Shown here piece after piece: positions 1 to 10,100 of a DNA stretch of 39,185 nucleotides. How positions within the stretch are numbered: the first letter of the stretch is position 1; the number at the start of each line of letters is the position of its first letter. The position numbers and the translations under genes were made by a program. Below the pieces are notes generated by a model that had not been told where the DNA came from, did no database searches, and was given only the letters and a program-made list of their open reading frames with translations. This DNA comes from a virus. Location of the stretch: the IMG/VR virus record IMGVR_UViG_3300030419_000612, positions 1 through 39,185 of that record, one strand, 5' to 3'.

Positions 1-1
1 T

Positions 2-334
2 GATCTTGCTGATGATTATAAGAGACGCATTAAGTTTCAAGCAGACATACAGGACTATGTAGATATGTCTATCTCTTCTACAATTAACCTACCTGAGTGG
101 GGCAGTAAACTTAATAACGACGACACAGTAGATGACTTCACCGAGACACTGGCTACCTATGCTGGTAGGCTCCGTGGCTTTACCGTGTATCCTGATGGGT
201 GCCGTGGTGGTCAACCACTTAGTAGTGTTCCATACTCTGAGGCTGTTGAGAAACTAGGTGAAGAGTTTGAAGAAGGATTAGAGACACATGATATTTGTTC
301 TATCACAGGACACGGTGGAACGTGCGGAGTATAA
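2..334 (+). CDS. nrdJ: Class II (adenosylcobalamin-dependent) ribonucleoside-triphosphate reductase, C-terminal fragment
   Basis: The 5' part lies outside the window; frame 2 is open from the first base and encodes the last 110 residues. The fragment carries the family's C-terminal landmarks: INLPEWGS, an LRGFTVYPDG segment, RGGQPL, and a terminal cysteine pair (CSITGHGGTC) that in monomeric class II enzymes re-reduces the active site. The enzyme makes deoxyribonucleotides from ribonucleotides with a B12-derived radical, supplying phage DNA synthesis in the cytoplasm. It is on the opposite strand to every late gene here, so it probably ends a rightward early/replication operon. An in-frame ATG at 65 exists but lies inside the conserved domain and is not the start. 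Confidence 0.9.
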   Translation, partial: DLADDYKRRIKFQADIQDYVDMSISSTINLPEWGSKLNNDDTVDDFTETLATYAGRLRGFTVYPDGCRGGQPLSSVPYSEAVEKLGEEFEEGLETHDICSITGHGGTCGV

Positions 335-343
335 CGATTACTT

Positions 344-421
344 GGTCTCGTAGCTCAGTTGGATTAGAGCAGCGGTCTTCTAAACCGCAGGTCGCAGGTT
401 CGAGTCCTGCCGAGATCGCCA
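344..421 (+). tRNA. tRNA-Arg (anticodon UCU), CCA encoded
   Basis: Folds as a full cloverleaf: acceptor arms 344-350 and 411-417 (one G-U pair), D-stem GCTC/GAGC (353-356, 367-370), anticodon stem GCGGT/ACCGC (372-376, 384-388) with loop CTTCTAA and anticodon TCT at 379-381, five-base variable region, and T-arm GCAGG-TTCGAGT-CCTGC (394-410). Discriminator base is G418 and CCA (419-421) is encoded. It reads AGA (and possibly AGG) arginine codons. It begins 10 bases after the reductase stop, so it could be cut out of the same transcript. Confidence 0.95.
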
Positions 422-432
422 AAAAAGGCGAT
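415..432. other. Perfect hairpin spanning the tRNA 3' end
   Basis: ATCGCC (415-420) and GGCGAT (427-432) form a perfect 6-bp stem around a loop of six A. The left arm is the tRNA 3' end including CC of CCA. A second small hairpin, GGCG/CGCC at 444-458, follows. Neither has a T-run on the + strand, so they are not textbook terminators, but both sit between convergent transcription units and may help processing or termination. The rest of 421-512 shows nothing codable. Confidence 0.45.
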
Positions 433-512
433 TTGCCACACACGGCGTTTTAAGCGCCATACAGAGGAATTAGGTCTTGTTGGGTATCTTGGGTTATTTA
501 CTGCTGTACTTG

Positions 513-1121
513 CTAATTCTGGCTTAAATACGGAGGCTTTTTTAGAGGCGGCGGCTTATTTTCTTTCATATATACGATAGCAGCTATCATTGCAACTACA
601 AAACTAAGTACAAAAATAACTTTACCAGTTTCTAGTAATATCTTTTCTATCAATCCTTTTTGATTCAGCGCCCTTCTAGCAGCTTCTTCATCTTTGCGCT
701 TCTTTTCTTCTTTTAGACGTTCAGCTTTTTCTTTTTTAGCTTGCTCTTGTGCATCTAATATTTCAGACCAAGTGTTTGCACCAAACCTTCTGTTAATCTC
801 TATAGCTAATCTTTTTATTTCTTCTTCTTGTTGTTTCTCAGCAAGTTTAGCTGCAGCTACGTTAGCTAGAGATGTTTCATCATCACTGTCATCTTTTAAT
901 CTAAATTTTAGAAACTTTGCCCATTTGTTATTTGGCAGCTTGTTCTTTTTAGCAGACTGTACTCGTTTGGCTGCTTCGCTGTGTGTCGTAAATAACTTGT
1001 CAATCTGGCCAGCAATAGCTCCCACATCGTCAGCAGTTTGCAATGCACTACGTACTCCCTGAACTGCCGTCTTGACAGCAGAAAAGCCCCCAGTAATTGC
1101 AGCTAACGTTAACGGGTCCAT
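513..1121 (-). CDS. Conserved small membrane-anchored coiled-coil protein, function unknown
   Basis: 202 aa. An Ala/Gly-rich N-terminus beginning MDPLTLAAITGGF is followed by a helical, highly charged coiled-coil stretch (about residues 95-155, many Glu/Lys/Ala), then one hydrophobic helix near residues 165-185 and a short proline/lysine-rich tail (PPPLKKPP). This plan (MDPxT start, charged middle, C-terminal membrane helix) recalls proteins found near lysis and tail genes of marine phages, but I do not know their function. It is the last gene of the leftward late block, two genes after the holin, so a lysis or envelope role is possible but unproven. The start follows the preceding gene's stop by one base. 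Confidence 0.75.
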   Translation of the reverse strand: MDPLTLAAITGGFSAVKTAVQGVRSALQTADDVGAIAGQIDKLFTTHSEAAKRVQSAKKNKLPNNKWAKFLKFRLKDDSDDETSLANVAAAKLAEKQQEEEIKRLAIEINRRFGANTWSEILDAQEQAKKEKAERLKEEKKRKDEEAARRALNQKGLIEKILLETGKVIFVLSFVVAMIAAIVYMKENKPPPLKKPPYLSQN

Positions 1122-1134
1122 ACTACTTCTTCTT
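1119..1134. repeat. 16-nt repeat at two stop-start junctions (copy 1; copy 2 at 1621-1636)
   Basis: The sequence CATACTACTTCTTCTT occurs identically at 1119-1134 and 1621-1636. On the - strand it reads AAGAAGAAGTAGTATG: lysine codons, a TAG stop, one base, then the next gene's ATG. Both upstream proteins end in a lysine run, so the purine-rich lysine codons may double as a weak ribosome binding site for the next gene. Confidence 0.7.
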
Positions 1135-1623
1135 TTTAGATTTTGATTTTACAGTGCCACCTTTGTTAAGTGGTATACGTAAGCCTACTCTTGCACCTAT
1201 TTTTCTTTTGCGTCCTGGTGATCTAGGGGATACGTTTCCTGTTAAGTCTAACATAGCAGGACCAACTGGAACAGACATACCTGCTCTAAAATTTCTTTGT
1301 GGTTTTGGTTTGTATTTAAAAGTACCGTCAGGATTTTTTTCTTGATATTTAAATCTTTCTTCTGATGCACCAACAGTTACATCTGCTGGACCTACTGGAA
1401 CTGTTAAGTCTAGTCCTTTCAGTATATTATATTCATTTATATCTACTGATTCTATCGGACGACCTTTATAAAAACTTCCACCTAATTGTAATTTTGCTTT
1501 AGCTCTTCCTCTCTCGGCAGTAAGTGTTGCGGAACCTCCTCCTCCTCCGCGTGTTCCACTACCGCTACCACGTAGTTCTACGTTAGAATAAGGTTTATTT
1601 TTACTTCTATATTTACCGCTCAT
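1123..1623 (-). CDS. Small basic glycine-rich protein, function unknown
   Basis: 166 aa, strongly basic. The N-terminal 45 residues are Ser/Gly/Arg-rich (five glycines in a row near residue 28). The middle and end have short alternating strands, including two related segments, LTVPVGPADVTVG and MSVPVGPAMLDLTG, which look like a tandem beta-strand repeat. The protein ends NKGGTVKSKSKKKK, one of several late proteins here with a Gly-Gly-x-Val motif near the C-terminus. No signal peptide and no recognised domain. It lies between the holin and the 202-aa membrane protein. Its function cannot be assigned. Confidence 0.7.
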   Translation of the reverse strand: MSGKYRSKNKPYSNVELRGSGSGTRGGGGGSATLTAERGRAKAKLQLGGSFYKGRPIESVDINEYNILKGLDLTVPVGPADVTVGASEERFKYQEKNPDGTFKYKPKPQRNFRAGMSVPVGPAMLDLTGNVSPRSPGRKRKIGARVGLRIPLNKGGTVKSKSKKKK

Positions 1624-1624
1624 A

Positions 1625-2032
1625 CTACTTCTTCTTCATGTTGTTACGTTGTACACCCTTCCACTTCTCCGCAGTACGCATACCACCAAGTCCTAAAAGA
1701 GCAAGCGTTAACGACATAAGACCTTCTGTTTCTATGTAGGGCAACACGATATCAGCACCGCTCATAGCAATGCCCCACACTGCTACGGGCTGCAGTACAA
1801 ACTGCCAAGCTAGGCCAAACGCACATATCCACATGATGGCTGGCCTAGCACCAGCAACAAAGATAGACGGTGACTTGGCTTGTTCTATATTCGCCTGTGC
1901 CTGTGCGAGGTCAAGCGATACCATCTGTTGTTTTAGTTCAGCTTCAAGCTTAGTCTTTAGGTCTTTGTCCTCAACAAACTTGTCAAGAACTTTACCTGCT
2001 ACACCTATAACTGAATCTGCTAGTCCTAGCAT
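1625..2032 (-). CDS. Holin, GTA three-transmembrane type
   Basis: 135 aa. An amphipathic N-terminal half (residues 1-50, charged helix) is followed by a segment SPSIFVAGARPAIMW and hydrophobic helices at about 55-75, 80-92 and 105-120, the last ending LLGLGGMRTAEKWKG. This order matches the family named 'holin of 3TMs, for gene-transfer release', known from alphaproteobacterial gene transfer agents and related phages. It would sit in the inner membrane and permit lysis. A Shine-Dalgarno-like AAAAGGT precedes the ATG. It lies right after the 1698-aa gene and far (about 25 kb) from the lysozyme gene. Confidence 0.8.
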   Translation of the reverse strand: MLGLADSVIGVAGKVLDKFVEDKDLKTKLEAELKQQMVSLDLAQAQANIEQAKSPSIFVAGARPAIMWICAFGLAWQFVLQPVAVWGIAMSGADIVLPYIETEGLMSLTLALLGLGGMRTAEKWKGVQRNNMKKK

Positions 2033-2045
2033 TAGTTTATACCTT

Positions 2046-5000
2046 TTAATCTATAGTAAATGTTTCTTCTTCTGGTCCTAAACGATTTAAACCTAAAGAT
2101 GGCTGCGTGCTTTCTGGAATATCAAAGGTTTCTTTTTCTACCTGTCTACGAACACCAATTGGAACTATAGACTGTAAAATTCCTTGTGGTTCCTCTATAG
2201 GAAAATATTCTAAATCACCTTGCGCTATATTTTTAGGAGGATAAAGTTTTTGTGTGAATCCTGTCATAGCTGTATCTATACCCATTACTTTTGCAAGTTC
2301 ATCTAAATATAAAGTGCTTGATAGCCAGTTATCACGTAAAGCATCAACTATTTCAGTTGGAGTAGGATCATAATTTGCTTGATCATCTGCATCTGCATCA
2401 TACACTACTGCTCTAGAGCCAGGAGTTTTCATAATTTCCATGAACTCATCTACAAATTTCTTTTCATTTATAGGTTTGTTGTCCATTATTAATTTTAATT
2501 TTTTAAGAAATTCTGGATCAGAAAGTATTTTGTGAAACATCATGTGTTTGGATCTTTGATGTTCACGTACAATTTGTTCTGTAGCCAGATATCTCCAACT
2601 AACAACTCCTCTAAACCCTGAGTACAGACGAGACAAAGCAGCAGGATACGTTAATCCTTTAGGTATACTAGATAAATCTAAAGCTGAGAAGTCACTGGGA
2701 ACATCCCCTTTTACAGCGATCATTGCTTCTAGTAGCTCTGTAAATTCATTTGTAAACTCAGGATTTTCACCTATGTACCCATCTATTTTTTTAAGACTTG
2801 CTTCAACATCATCATACATGTTCATCATCTCAGCTATATTAAAGTCGCTGTTAAGTTGAAATGCACTTATAGCATGTTTCTTGTCTTTATTTAATGTATC
2901 AAATAGTGTTTGTTGTTGTGATAAATCTAACTGAGCTTTACGATCTGACGTTACATTAACAGACCTACGTATCATAGTGCTTACTATGCCATTACGAAGT
3001 TTTTTTAGTTTATCGATTGTGTCTGCATCTTTTGCATTGCTAGGGTCTAGTTTTTGACCTGGAACTATGCCAAGTCTTGTTCTAAGATATACATCAAATC
3101 TTGACCCTGTTTCAGAAGCAATATTACCGTAACTTATTTCTTGAAGATTTCTATCAATATCTTGTAAAGTCACAGGTGACTCACCTTCAGGAAGGTCTGC
3201 TCTTCTTTCATCTACTCTTCTTGCAGCAGTTCCTGCAACTTCTCTAAATTTATCTACAGCTTCTTTTGAACCAATTTCTTCTAGAATAGCCCCTGTTCTT
3301 GCGTAAGTTGATGACCCGTTCTGTGGAAAAAAGTAATCAAATAAAGAGTCTAAATCATTTATTTTTTCTAGATCAGCATGAGTAGAGTTTCTTAAAGCTT
3401 CTCTTTGATCATCATCTATATTTTTTATAAATTTATTTAAATCGTCTATTTGTGTGTCTAATGCTTTTGAAACATTATAATTACTTACAGGGTCTGTATA
3501 CTCAACGTACATCTTTAACTTTTCAGCAGCATCGTCTGATATTAAATCGTTATCTTTAAATGCAGCAATTCTTCTCATTTTTTCTTCATAATTATTACCT
3601 AGTTTTATTCTGCCAATATTAACACCATCTATCAGTATGGTTTCTAATTTTTTTTGTACGTTATCTTTAATTCCTTTAACACCGTGTATGTCACCAGAAG
3701 CATACTTAATATCTCTAAACAATTCATCAAATAATTTTTTGTTTTGAGGAATGTTTTCAATATTACCTTGAAAGAAAGAATACAGGTAATCACGAATACC
3801 TTTGTTTTGCGCTCTTACAGCCCCAAATCCTGGCAGTTGTTGACCAATTTCAGGATGGGCTTTTAGCTTCTCTCCTAAGAAAGATTCATGCCACACTCTT
3901 TTAAAAGCAGTGTAAGCAGCGTTAGCTTCTCTCAATTGAGGAATATTATGTTCATCAAAAATATTATCTAAAACTTTTGTCTGATCGTATATGCTTTGTC
4001 CAGCAGGTCTATCTTTATTTCTCCAAGCCCACCTTGCAAAACTTTTACGTAGATTGTGTAAATCTATTGCACTAACAACAGGGTCAAATAGTTTTTTAAA
4101 TTTAAAATTATCTGCTGCATTACTTACATCTAGTTGAGCGTAAAGATGTTTTAAATATTCTTCTTTAGTTAAACCAGAGCTACTTGCAAATTCATCTAAA
4201 TTATCTAAAGTTCCTTGCAAATCAAACTTACCAGTTCCAGCATCCGTTTTTACTGCTAGTCTGCCGCCTCCTTCAAAAGTAACATTATAGTTTATAGCTC
4301 TTCCTATATCCATTAAATTATTTAAGTTTAAATCTTTTAAACCATTATAACGTGCTAGTCTTATAAATAGATCAATGTTGTTAGCGTAACTTATTTGTTT
4401 ACCTTCTGTTAGGTTTTTTGTCATGTTACCAAAGGCCATGTAAGCTGACTTATTTTTTATTAAAGGAAGAATTTCTCCAAATTGTTCTAGGTTTTGATTT
4501 TTTAAACTTTCTAAACTTTCTATAAAATCGTCTACATCTAAATCTCTATCTTGTAACGCATCATCTAAAGCGTTCCATTTAGCATCAACAGCTTTTTCTG
4601 CTTCGTTATAAACAGTCTGAAAGTTATTATCTATGTCACCATAAAAACTATTTTCTCTTGCAGAAATTTCATTTAAATCTTTTAAACCTCTTCCAAGAAG
4701 TGCCGTTAAATTAAAACCAACTTCAGAGTTTAAAAGTTCTTCAAGTTCAATATGAGTAGATTTATGCGTTATACCATATTGTTGTTTTAAACTGTCTGTG
4801 GTGTTTTTTAACTCGCCGATATTTCTTTGCATTGAGGCTATGATCGTATCTGCACCTCTTTTTAATTCTATAAAATCATCACCACTTTTATCTAAACCAC
4901 CCATCAAATCTTTCAACGCTTGCTGAATGTATCCTACTTGATCTTGTAGTTCTTGATGCTGTGTTCTAAAAATAGTAAGAATATTTTTTACATTTCCAGA

Positions 5001-7142
5001 AGCTTGTTTAAGGTCTGGATCAGTAAGCAATTTACCCAAAACAGCGGTAAATCCGTTCATGCGAACACCCGCAGCTAGTTGTTCTAAAGTAAGATAAAAT
5101 TCTGCAGTTTTATCTCCATACTCAGAATTTCTAATTTTCTCTACAAGTTCATTTCCTTGCTTTACAGCAATAGCATAGCTATCTAAATACTTCTTAGGAA
5201 GATATGCCATAACTTCTCCAGCAAATTTTTCTAAATGTTTAAACTCTTTTTGAGTAAACATAGTAGCAGCTTCTAATGCTGTTAAACCATCTGCTTCATT
5301 TATTGCTTTTTTGTTATCTAGAAGAAAAGCTTTGTAAAATGGAAGACCCATTGCCATCGCACCTACACGACGAGCAAAATCTGTTTCATTATAATTTTCT
5401 ATCTCTCCACTTTTTAATTTTTGACGATTTACAAATTTACCAATACCATACAATAAAGATGGAAGGTTTAAAGGAACGTCAACCATTCTTCCTGTTTCAG
5501 ATGATTCAGGTCTTTTTATAGTTACAAAAGGAATACCTACTTGTTGTAATCCGTATTTACCTCCAAAACTCCAATCAAAAAATTTCTCTACTACTTTCAT
5601 AGTAGCTGTAGGAGATGCAAATGCACCTGCTAGTCCCATAACATACGATAAATCTTTATACTCAGTCCCTTCAAAAGCATAATCCCAAGCACCAGCAATA
5701 GCTCCCGCACCCACTACAGTCTGTCCTCGCATTACTTTATCATAAGTAATTTTTGCAAGTTTTTCTTCTAGTGTTAATTCACGCTGAAAAAAATATTGTG
5801 GCTGTAATTCTCCTGCTTTTTCACCTTTCTCACCTCTAGGATAATCTGCAACTCTTGCTTCTTTTCTGTAACCTTGAGGACCATACTTTATTCTGTCTCT
5901 CATTCTTTCTAAAATAGGTCTTTTTCCATAAGTTACATCAAGATCATCCATAGCCTTATTAACAAGCTCTGCTCTTCTTTGTAATATTTCCTTGCCTTTT
6001 TCAGAGTATTTCGCAAAGGCTCGTAAAGATTGAGTCATCCAAGGATTTTTACGACGAGCTTCTTTAAAAGCTTCTAATAATTCTTTTTCCTCTCCAATAC
6101 CTACAGGACTTGGTTTTACTGGAGTTACCCTTAACAATTCAGTTACATCATCTGGGTCAGGTCTATAAACTGGTAGCCCTCTAGTAATACGGTATACATC
6201 TGATGCTACTTCACCCGTTAAAGCCATAACTTTAGCTGCTTTACCAGGAAGATTTAAAGGAACAGCAAAATCTGTTGTATACATAAGTATTCTATTAGAG
6301 TATCCAAATTCTTTAACACCCATAGCTTCGTCTACAGTTTTAACAAACTTCTCTCCTTGGTCTGAATAAACTTTAGCTGCAGTGTTAGCAGCATCTAGTT
6401 CATCAAAATCTACTTGTCCACTACCATACAACTCTGACTTTCTTAAAAGATATTCAATGCTTCCTACACCATACTTGTATGCGAGTTGATTTAGTTGTGG
6501 TAAAACGACAGCACCACGAACTAATCCTGCAGTCGCTGCTCTTGCACTTTCTCCTAAAACATTACTAGTCTTTCGTACAATACGTTCAGCAGGAGAAATA
6601 TCTGCTCTATCTAATCCAGCATCCCTACCTATCAAGAATGTTTCTAGAAAAGGTATGTCAGGTTCTGCATCATACAAATCTTTTTCTTTTTCAATTTGTA
6701 AAAGCCTAGACTTAGCTTTAAGAGGAGAGTTTAACTGTTTTAACTTTTCTTGAACCACAGTATCTGAACTACTTGTAGCTAAAGTACCATCAGGTAGAGT
6801 GTACACATTTGTAATGTCTGCTCCTAAAACTTTTGCATCTTCTAACTGTTGTCCTGATTTTTCTTTTTGCGGCTTATCAAAATAACTATCAAAAGTTTTA
6901 ACTAAACCAGTAACGTCTTTTACTCTAAGAGGCATCCCTGGTACTCTAAGTTCTTTTAAATAATCTGAAATCTCAGGTTTTATTTTTTGTTCATCTTCCT
7001 CTGCTCTTTTTTTCTTTTCTTCTTCACTAGAACCCATTAAATTTTTAAATTTTTCACGCAAAGCTGCAGGGTCAAAAGGATTTGTATCCAGACCAAAAGC
7101 TTCTGCTAAAGATTTATCAAAAGGTGTGAGATACTTAGACAT
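2046..7142 (-). CDS. Very large internal virion / DNA-ejection-type protein (1698 aa)
   Basis: The largest gene in the window. The product is mostly soluble, charged and helical, with no signal peptide and only modest hydrophobic patches (for example near residues 480-520, where Gly/Ala-rich helices occur). I recognise no catalytic domain; in particular I see no clear lysozyme or transglycosylase motif such as T7 gp16 has. The assignment rests on position and size: in short-tailed phages the genes after the tail proteins encode three internal proteins of rising size (T7 gp14, gp15, gp16), and here 143/184, 1089 and 1698 aa follow that order. It starts two bases after the 1089-aa gene. The gene is visibly AT-rich. 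Confidence 0.65.
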   Translation of the reverse strand: MSKYLTPFDKSLAEAFGLDTNPFDPAALREKFKNLMGSSEEEKKKRAEEDEQKIKPEISDYLKELRVPGMPLRVKDVTGLVKTFDSYFDKPQKEKSGQQLEDAKVLGADITNVYTLPDGTLATSSSDTVVQEKLKQLNSPLKAKSRLLQIEKEKDLYDAEPDIPFLETFLIGRDAGLDRADISPAERIVRKTSNVLGESARAATAGLVRGAVVLPQLNQLAYKYGVGSIEYLLRKSELYGSGQVDFDELDAANTAAKVYSDQGEKFVKTVDEAMGVKEFGYSNRILMYTTDFAVPLNLPGKAAKVMALTGEVASDVYRITRGLPVYRPDPDDVTELLRVTPVKPSPVGIGEEKELLEAFKEARRKNPWMTQSLRAFAKYSEKGKEILQRRAELVNKAMDDLDVTYGKRPILERMRDRIKYGPQGYRKEARVADYPRGEKGEKAGELQPQYFFQRELTLEEKLAKITYDKVMRGQTVVGAGAIAGAWDYAFEGTEYKDLSYVMGLAGAFASPTATMKVVEKFFDWSFGGKYGLQQVGIPFVTIKRPESSETGRMVDVPLNLPSLLYGIGKFVNRQKLKSGEIENYNETDFARRVGAMAMGLPFYKAFLLDNKKAINEADGLTALEAATMFTQKEFKHLEKFAGEVMAYLPKKYLDSYAIAVKQGNELVEKIRNSEYGDKTAEFYLTLEQLAAGVRMNGFTAVLGKLLTDPDLKQASGNVKNILTIFRTQHQELQDQVGYIQQALKDLMGGLDKSGDDFIELKRGADTIIASMQRNIGELKNTTDSLKQQYGITHKSTHIELEELLNSEVGFNLTALLGRGLKDLNEISARENSFYGDIDNNFQTVYNEAEKAVDAKWNALDDALQDRDLDVDDFIESLESLKNQNLEQFGEILPLIKNKSAYMAFGNMTKNLTEGKQISYANNIDLFIRLARYNGLKDLNLNNLMDIGRAINYNVTFEGGGRLAVKTDAGTGKFDLQGTLDNLDEFASSSGLTKEEYLKHLYAQLDVSNAADNFKFKKLFDPVVSAIDLHNLRKSFARWAWRNKDRPAGQSIYDQTKVLDNIFDEHNIPQLREANAAYTAFKRVWHESFLGEKLKAHPEIGQQLPGFGAVRAQNKGIRDYLYSFFQGNIENIPQNKKLFDELFRDIKYASGDIHGVKGIKDNVQKKLETILIDGVNIGRIKLGNNYEEKMRRIAAFKDNDLISDDAAEKLKMYVEYTDPVSNYNVSKALDTQIDDLNKFIKNIDDDQREALRNSTHADLEKINDLDSLFDYFFPQNGSSTYARTGAILEEIGSKEAVDKFREVAGTAARRVDERRADLPEGESPVTLQDIDRNLQEISYGNIASETGSRFDVYLRTRLGIVPGQKLDPSNAKDADTIDKLKKLRNGIVSTMIRRSVNVTSDRKAQLDLSQQQTLFDTLNKDKKHAISAFQLNSDFNIAEMMNMYDDVEASLKKIDGYIGENPEFTNEFTELLEAMIAVKGDVPSDFSALDLSSIPKGLTYPAALSRLYSGFRGVVSWRYLATEQIVREHQRSKHMMFHKILSDPEFLKKLKLIMDNKPINEKKFVDEFMEIMKTPGSRAVVYDADADDQANYDPTPTEIVDALRDNWLSSTLYLDELAKVMGIDTAMTGFTQKLYPPKNIAQGDLEYFPIEEPQGILQSIVPIGVRRQVEKETFDIPESTQPSLGLNRLGPEEETFTID

Positions 7143-7144
7143 GA

Positions 7145-10100
7145 TTATTTAGCTCTCTTAGGAGGTTGATTATTATATAAATCTTTAATTAAACTGTTTA
7201 TAAAATTTTGTTGATCTGTAGTATAATTGTGATTTTTTATTCCTTTACGGAATTTGTACATACTAGATATAGCATCTCCTAATCTTATATTTGAAGTTCC
7301 ATATTTATTTAAATTATTAAATGGCTCTTCATAAAACGTTCCATTTTCGTAGATCAATTTTACTAAAGCTTGTTTACCTGCATTTAATACTGCAGATTTT
7401 TCGCTGGTTTTTAAACGGTTATAATTTATAGGCCTTACTAATTTATTAGTTTTTCCTCTAAGAGATTTTTTTGCAGGAAGAGCGTTAAATACATCCTTTG
7501 CAACATCTCTAAAAAATCTTACTTTTATTTTATGTTGATTTTGAACATTAAGTTGATTTCTATAATCTGAAAGATTGTCACCATCTTTAATTTTAGTTAG
7601 TACGTTTGCAGGATAATACGCTCTATCTATAGCATCATTAACATTAGCACTTTGTTGTGGTTGTCCTGCTAGAAAACGGCGTAAACTAAATGACTCAGCT
7701 TCTTTTACAGCAGAACCAGACAGAGGTGATTGTCTACGCAATATTCTGTTAAGTGTCTGCATCCTGTTAGCTATATTTTGACCATTTTTAAATTCAGCGT
7801 ATTTTATACCGTTTTCATTTCTCTCTTTAAGATATGCAATTGTTTCTTCTAATCTATTAAAAGAACCTAAAGCTTTATCACCACCTGCTGTTCCCCAAAT
7901 AGCTTTAAAAAGAATTGCAAAGTCTTCGTTTGATATAGCTCGACCACCTGATTCTCCTTGAACCATTCCAGCATAGTTATAAGTTAATGTAACTTTTGTC
8001 ATTAAATTTTTAGCAAGAAGATAGTTTCTAAAAGCGCCCATTTTTAACCTTATGCTTTCTTCTGTTGTAGAAGCTCCTTGCGCTTGTTCTATCAGTTCGT
8101 TTGCTTTGTCTTCATATTGCTTTGCTTCTTTTGGTATGAGGTCTTCAACATCTCTTAAACGTGAAGCAGTTACACTATTATTAGCATAATCATAACCTCT
8201 TTTTGCTAATTTATTTGCTCTCAGTGTTTTAGAGCTAACCCCCATAAAAGGTAATCCATCAGGTCTACTTGCAAAACCTGTAGCATCTCTAAATACAGTA
8301 CCGAAAGCAACTCCATAATCTCTAATTTTTTGAATAGCGGAGGTAATAAATTGGGTAGCATCAGTTCCTACCCTCATACCTTGTCTTAAAGCATTATTTG
8401 CCTCGTTATTACCAAATAGTCCAGGCATGTCGAGAAGACCTTGCATTAGTATTTTCGCTCCTTCTCCTTCCATATCTAACTCGCCTTTTTCAAACAATTC
8501 AATATAACCAATTAAGTCTGAAGTTTGTCTAAATGATAAAACATCACTTTCAGTTTTTTTCAATTTATCGTTAGCAGATATAAGGTCTTTTTTGTAAGGT
8601 ATGTATATTTTTTCATTTTCAGCAGTGTTTCTTATTTTTTTTATAGATAGACTACCATCAGGATTAGTTGTAACTTCAGATGAAAAACCTCCCGTTTCTT
8701 CTTTTTTTACCTGACGCTCTACTATTTTCTCCATAGCATAATCTAAATTTTTAGGATCAACTACACCTGTGTCTGGATCAGTTAAATTAAAAGCAGAAGC
8801 TACTGCATTTCTAAAATCATTAAAAGTTTTCTTGCTAGTAGGGTTATCAAAAAAAGCATCCCTTGCTTTAAACACAGGTTTTAACATTGCATACTGATTA
8901 GTAAGACCCTCTTGTGCTAAATATTGTTCTTTTAAATTTCCTAACCCCTCTAGTGACATAATTCTATTAAATGATTTTTCGTATCTTTTAAAAGAATTAG
9001 GTGTAAAGGTTCCTACATGTACAACTTCTGATCCATTAGGATATTGAATAATGTCTCTTAATGTCTCTTCAATCATCATTGGCTCTGAAGACATTGAAGC
9101 GTCATCGTCAGTGACTGTTATTCTAACAGAGTCAGAGTTATCTTGACCAGGAACAACTAAATTTTCTTTTGAAGCTCCTGGTTGATTATCAATAACTAAG
9201 CCATCAATTGACGCAGGAACATTTTCAACGTTAATTTTACCAGATACTTGTAAATTATTAACATATGTTGCATCTTTATTTATAGTTTTAGCAACACGTT
9301 TGTTTACTTCATTCATTGTTAATGGTTTTGTTTCATTAACAGAAGAAGGTACATTATCTTTAGCTCCCATAATTTGTTTAAGAATAGGATATGCTTTATG
9401 GGGATTTATCTCTTGTATTATTGTTTTTTGTGCATTAGGACGAAATGAGACTTCATTATGTCCCTGATTTTTAGCAATACTTGCGGCTGTTAAAAAATCA
9501 CCTCTAAATCTTTGACGTACTTCTTTAGCGTGTGCCTTAAAAGCATCACTTTCCATTCCATCTGGGTTATTTTTTAGTATTACTCTAAGATGTTTTTCAA
9601 GTATTCCAAGCCTACCGTGTCGAAACGCATTGTCATTCCTAGGGTCTCTGGCTAACTGATCTTTTGTGGTAGCAGTTAAATTTTGTAAAAAAGGTAAATT
9701 TTGCTGATCAAAATTATTTGTGTCGGGCAACCTATCGTATACAAGTATATGTTTATTTGTTTTACTTGGATATGTAATTTCACCTCCAGCAGTTCCTGTT
9801 GATTCTCTATATTCTCTAAGACCTACAAGATTTACGTTGTTATAATATTTTTTTGTAATACTGTCCTGAACTCTTCGCACTTCTAATGGATTTTTAATTT
9901 GCTTTTCTGAAAAATTTCCTGATCGACGCATAAACATTCTTACAGCACCTTCAGGAATTTCATCAGCATCCATTCCTTTTATTAATCCAGGTTGCAACTT
10001 TTCATAGGCTGCTTGCGCTTTTGCTTCTTGAGCTTGATTATAACGTGTAGGCGAAGTATAGTATCCATCTTTATCTACACTTAGACCAAAATATTTTTGA

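Noticed and set aside
344-421. tRNA gene as a phage attachment site for the recombinase-domain protein
   Set aside because: A link between the tRNA and the 32646-34778 protein is guesswork: no core repeat was found, and the two lie over 32 kb apart.
694-1062. 122-aa frame on the + strand
   Set aside because: Antisense of the coiled-coil gene; Ser/Phe/Leu-rich as expected from reversed Lys/Glu/Ala codons.
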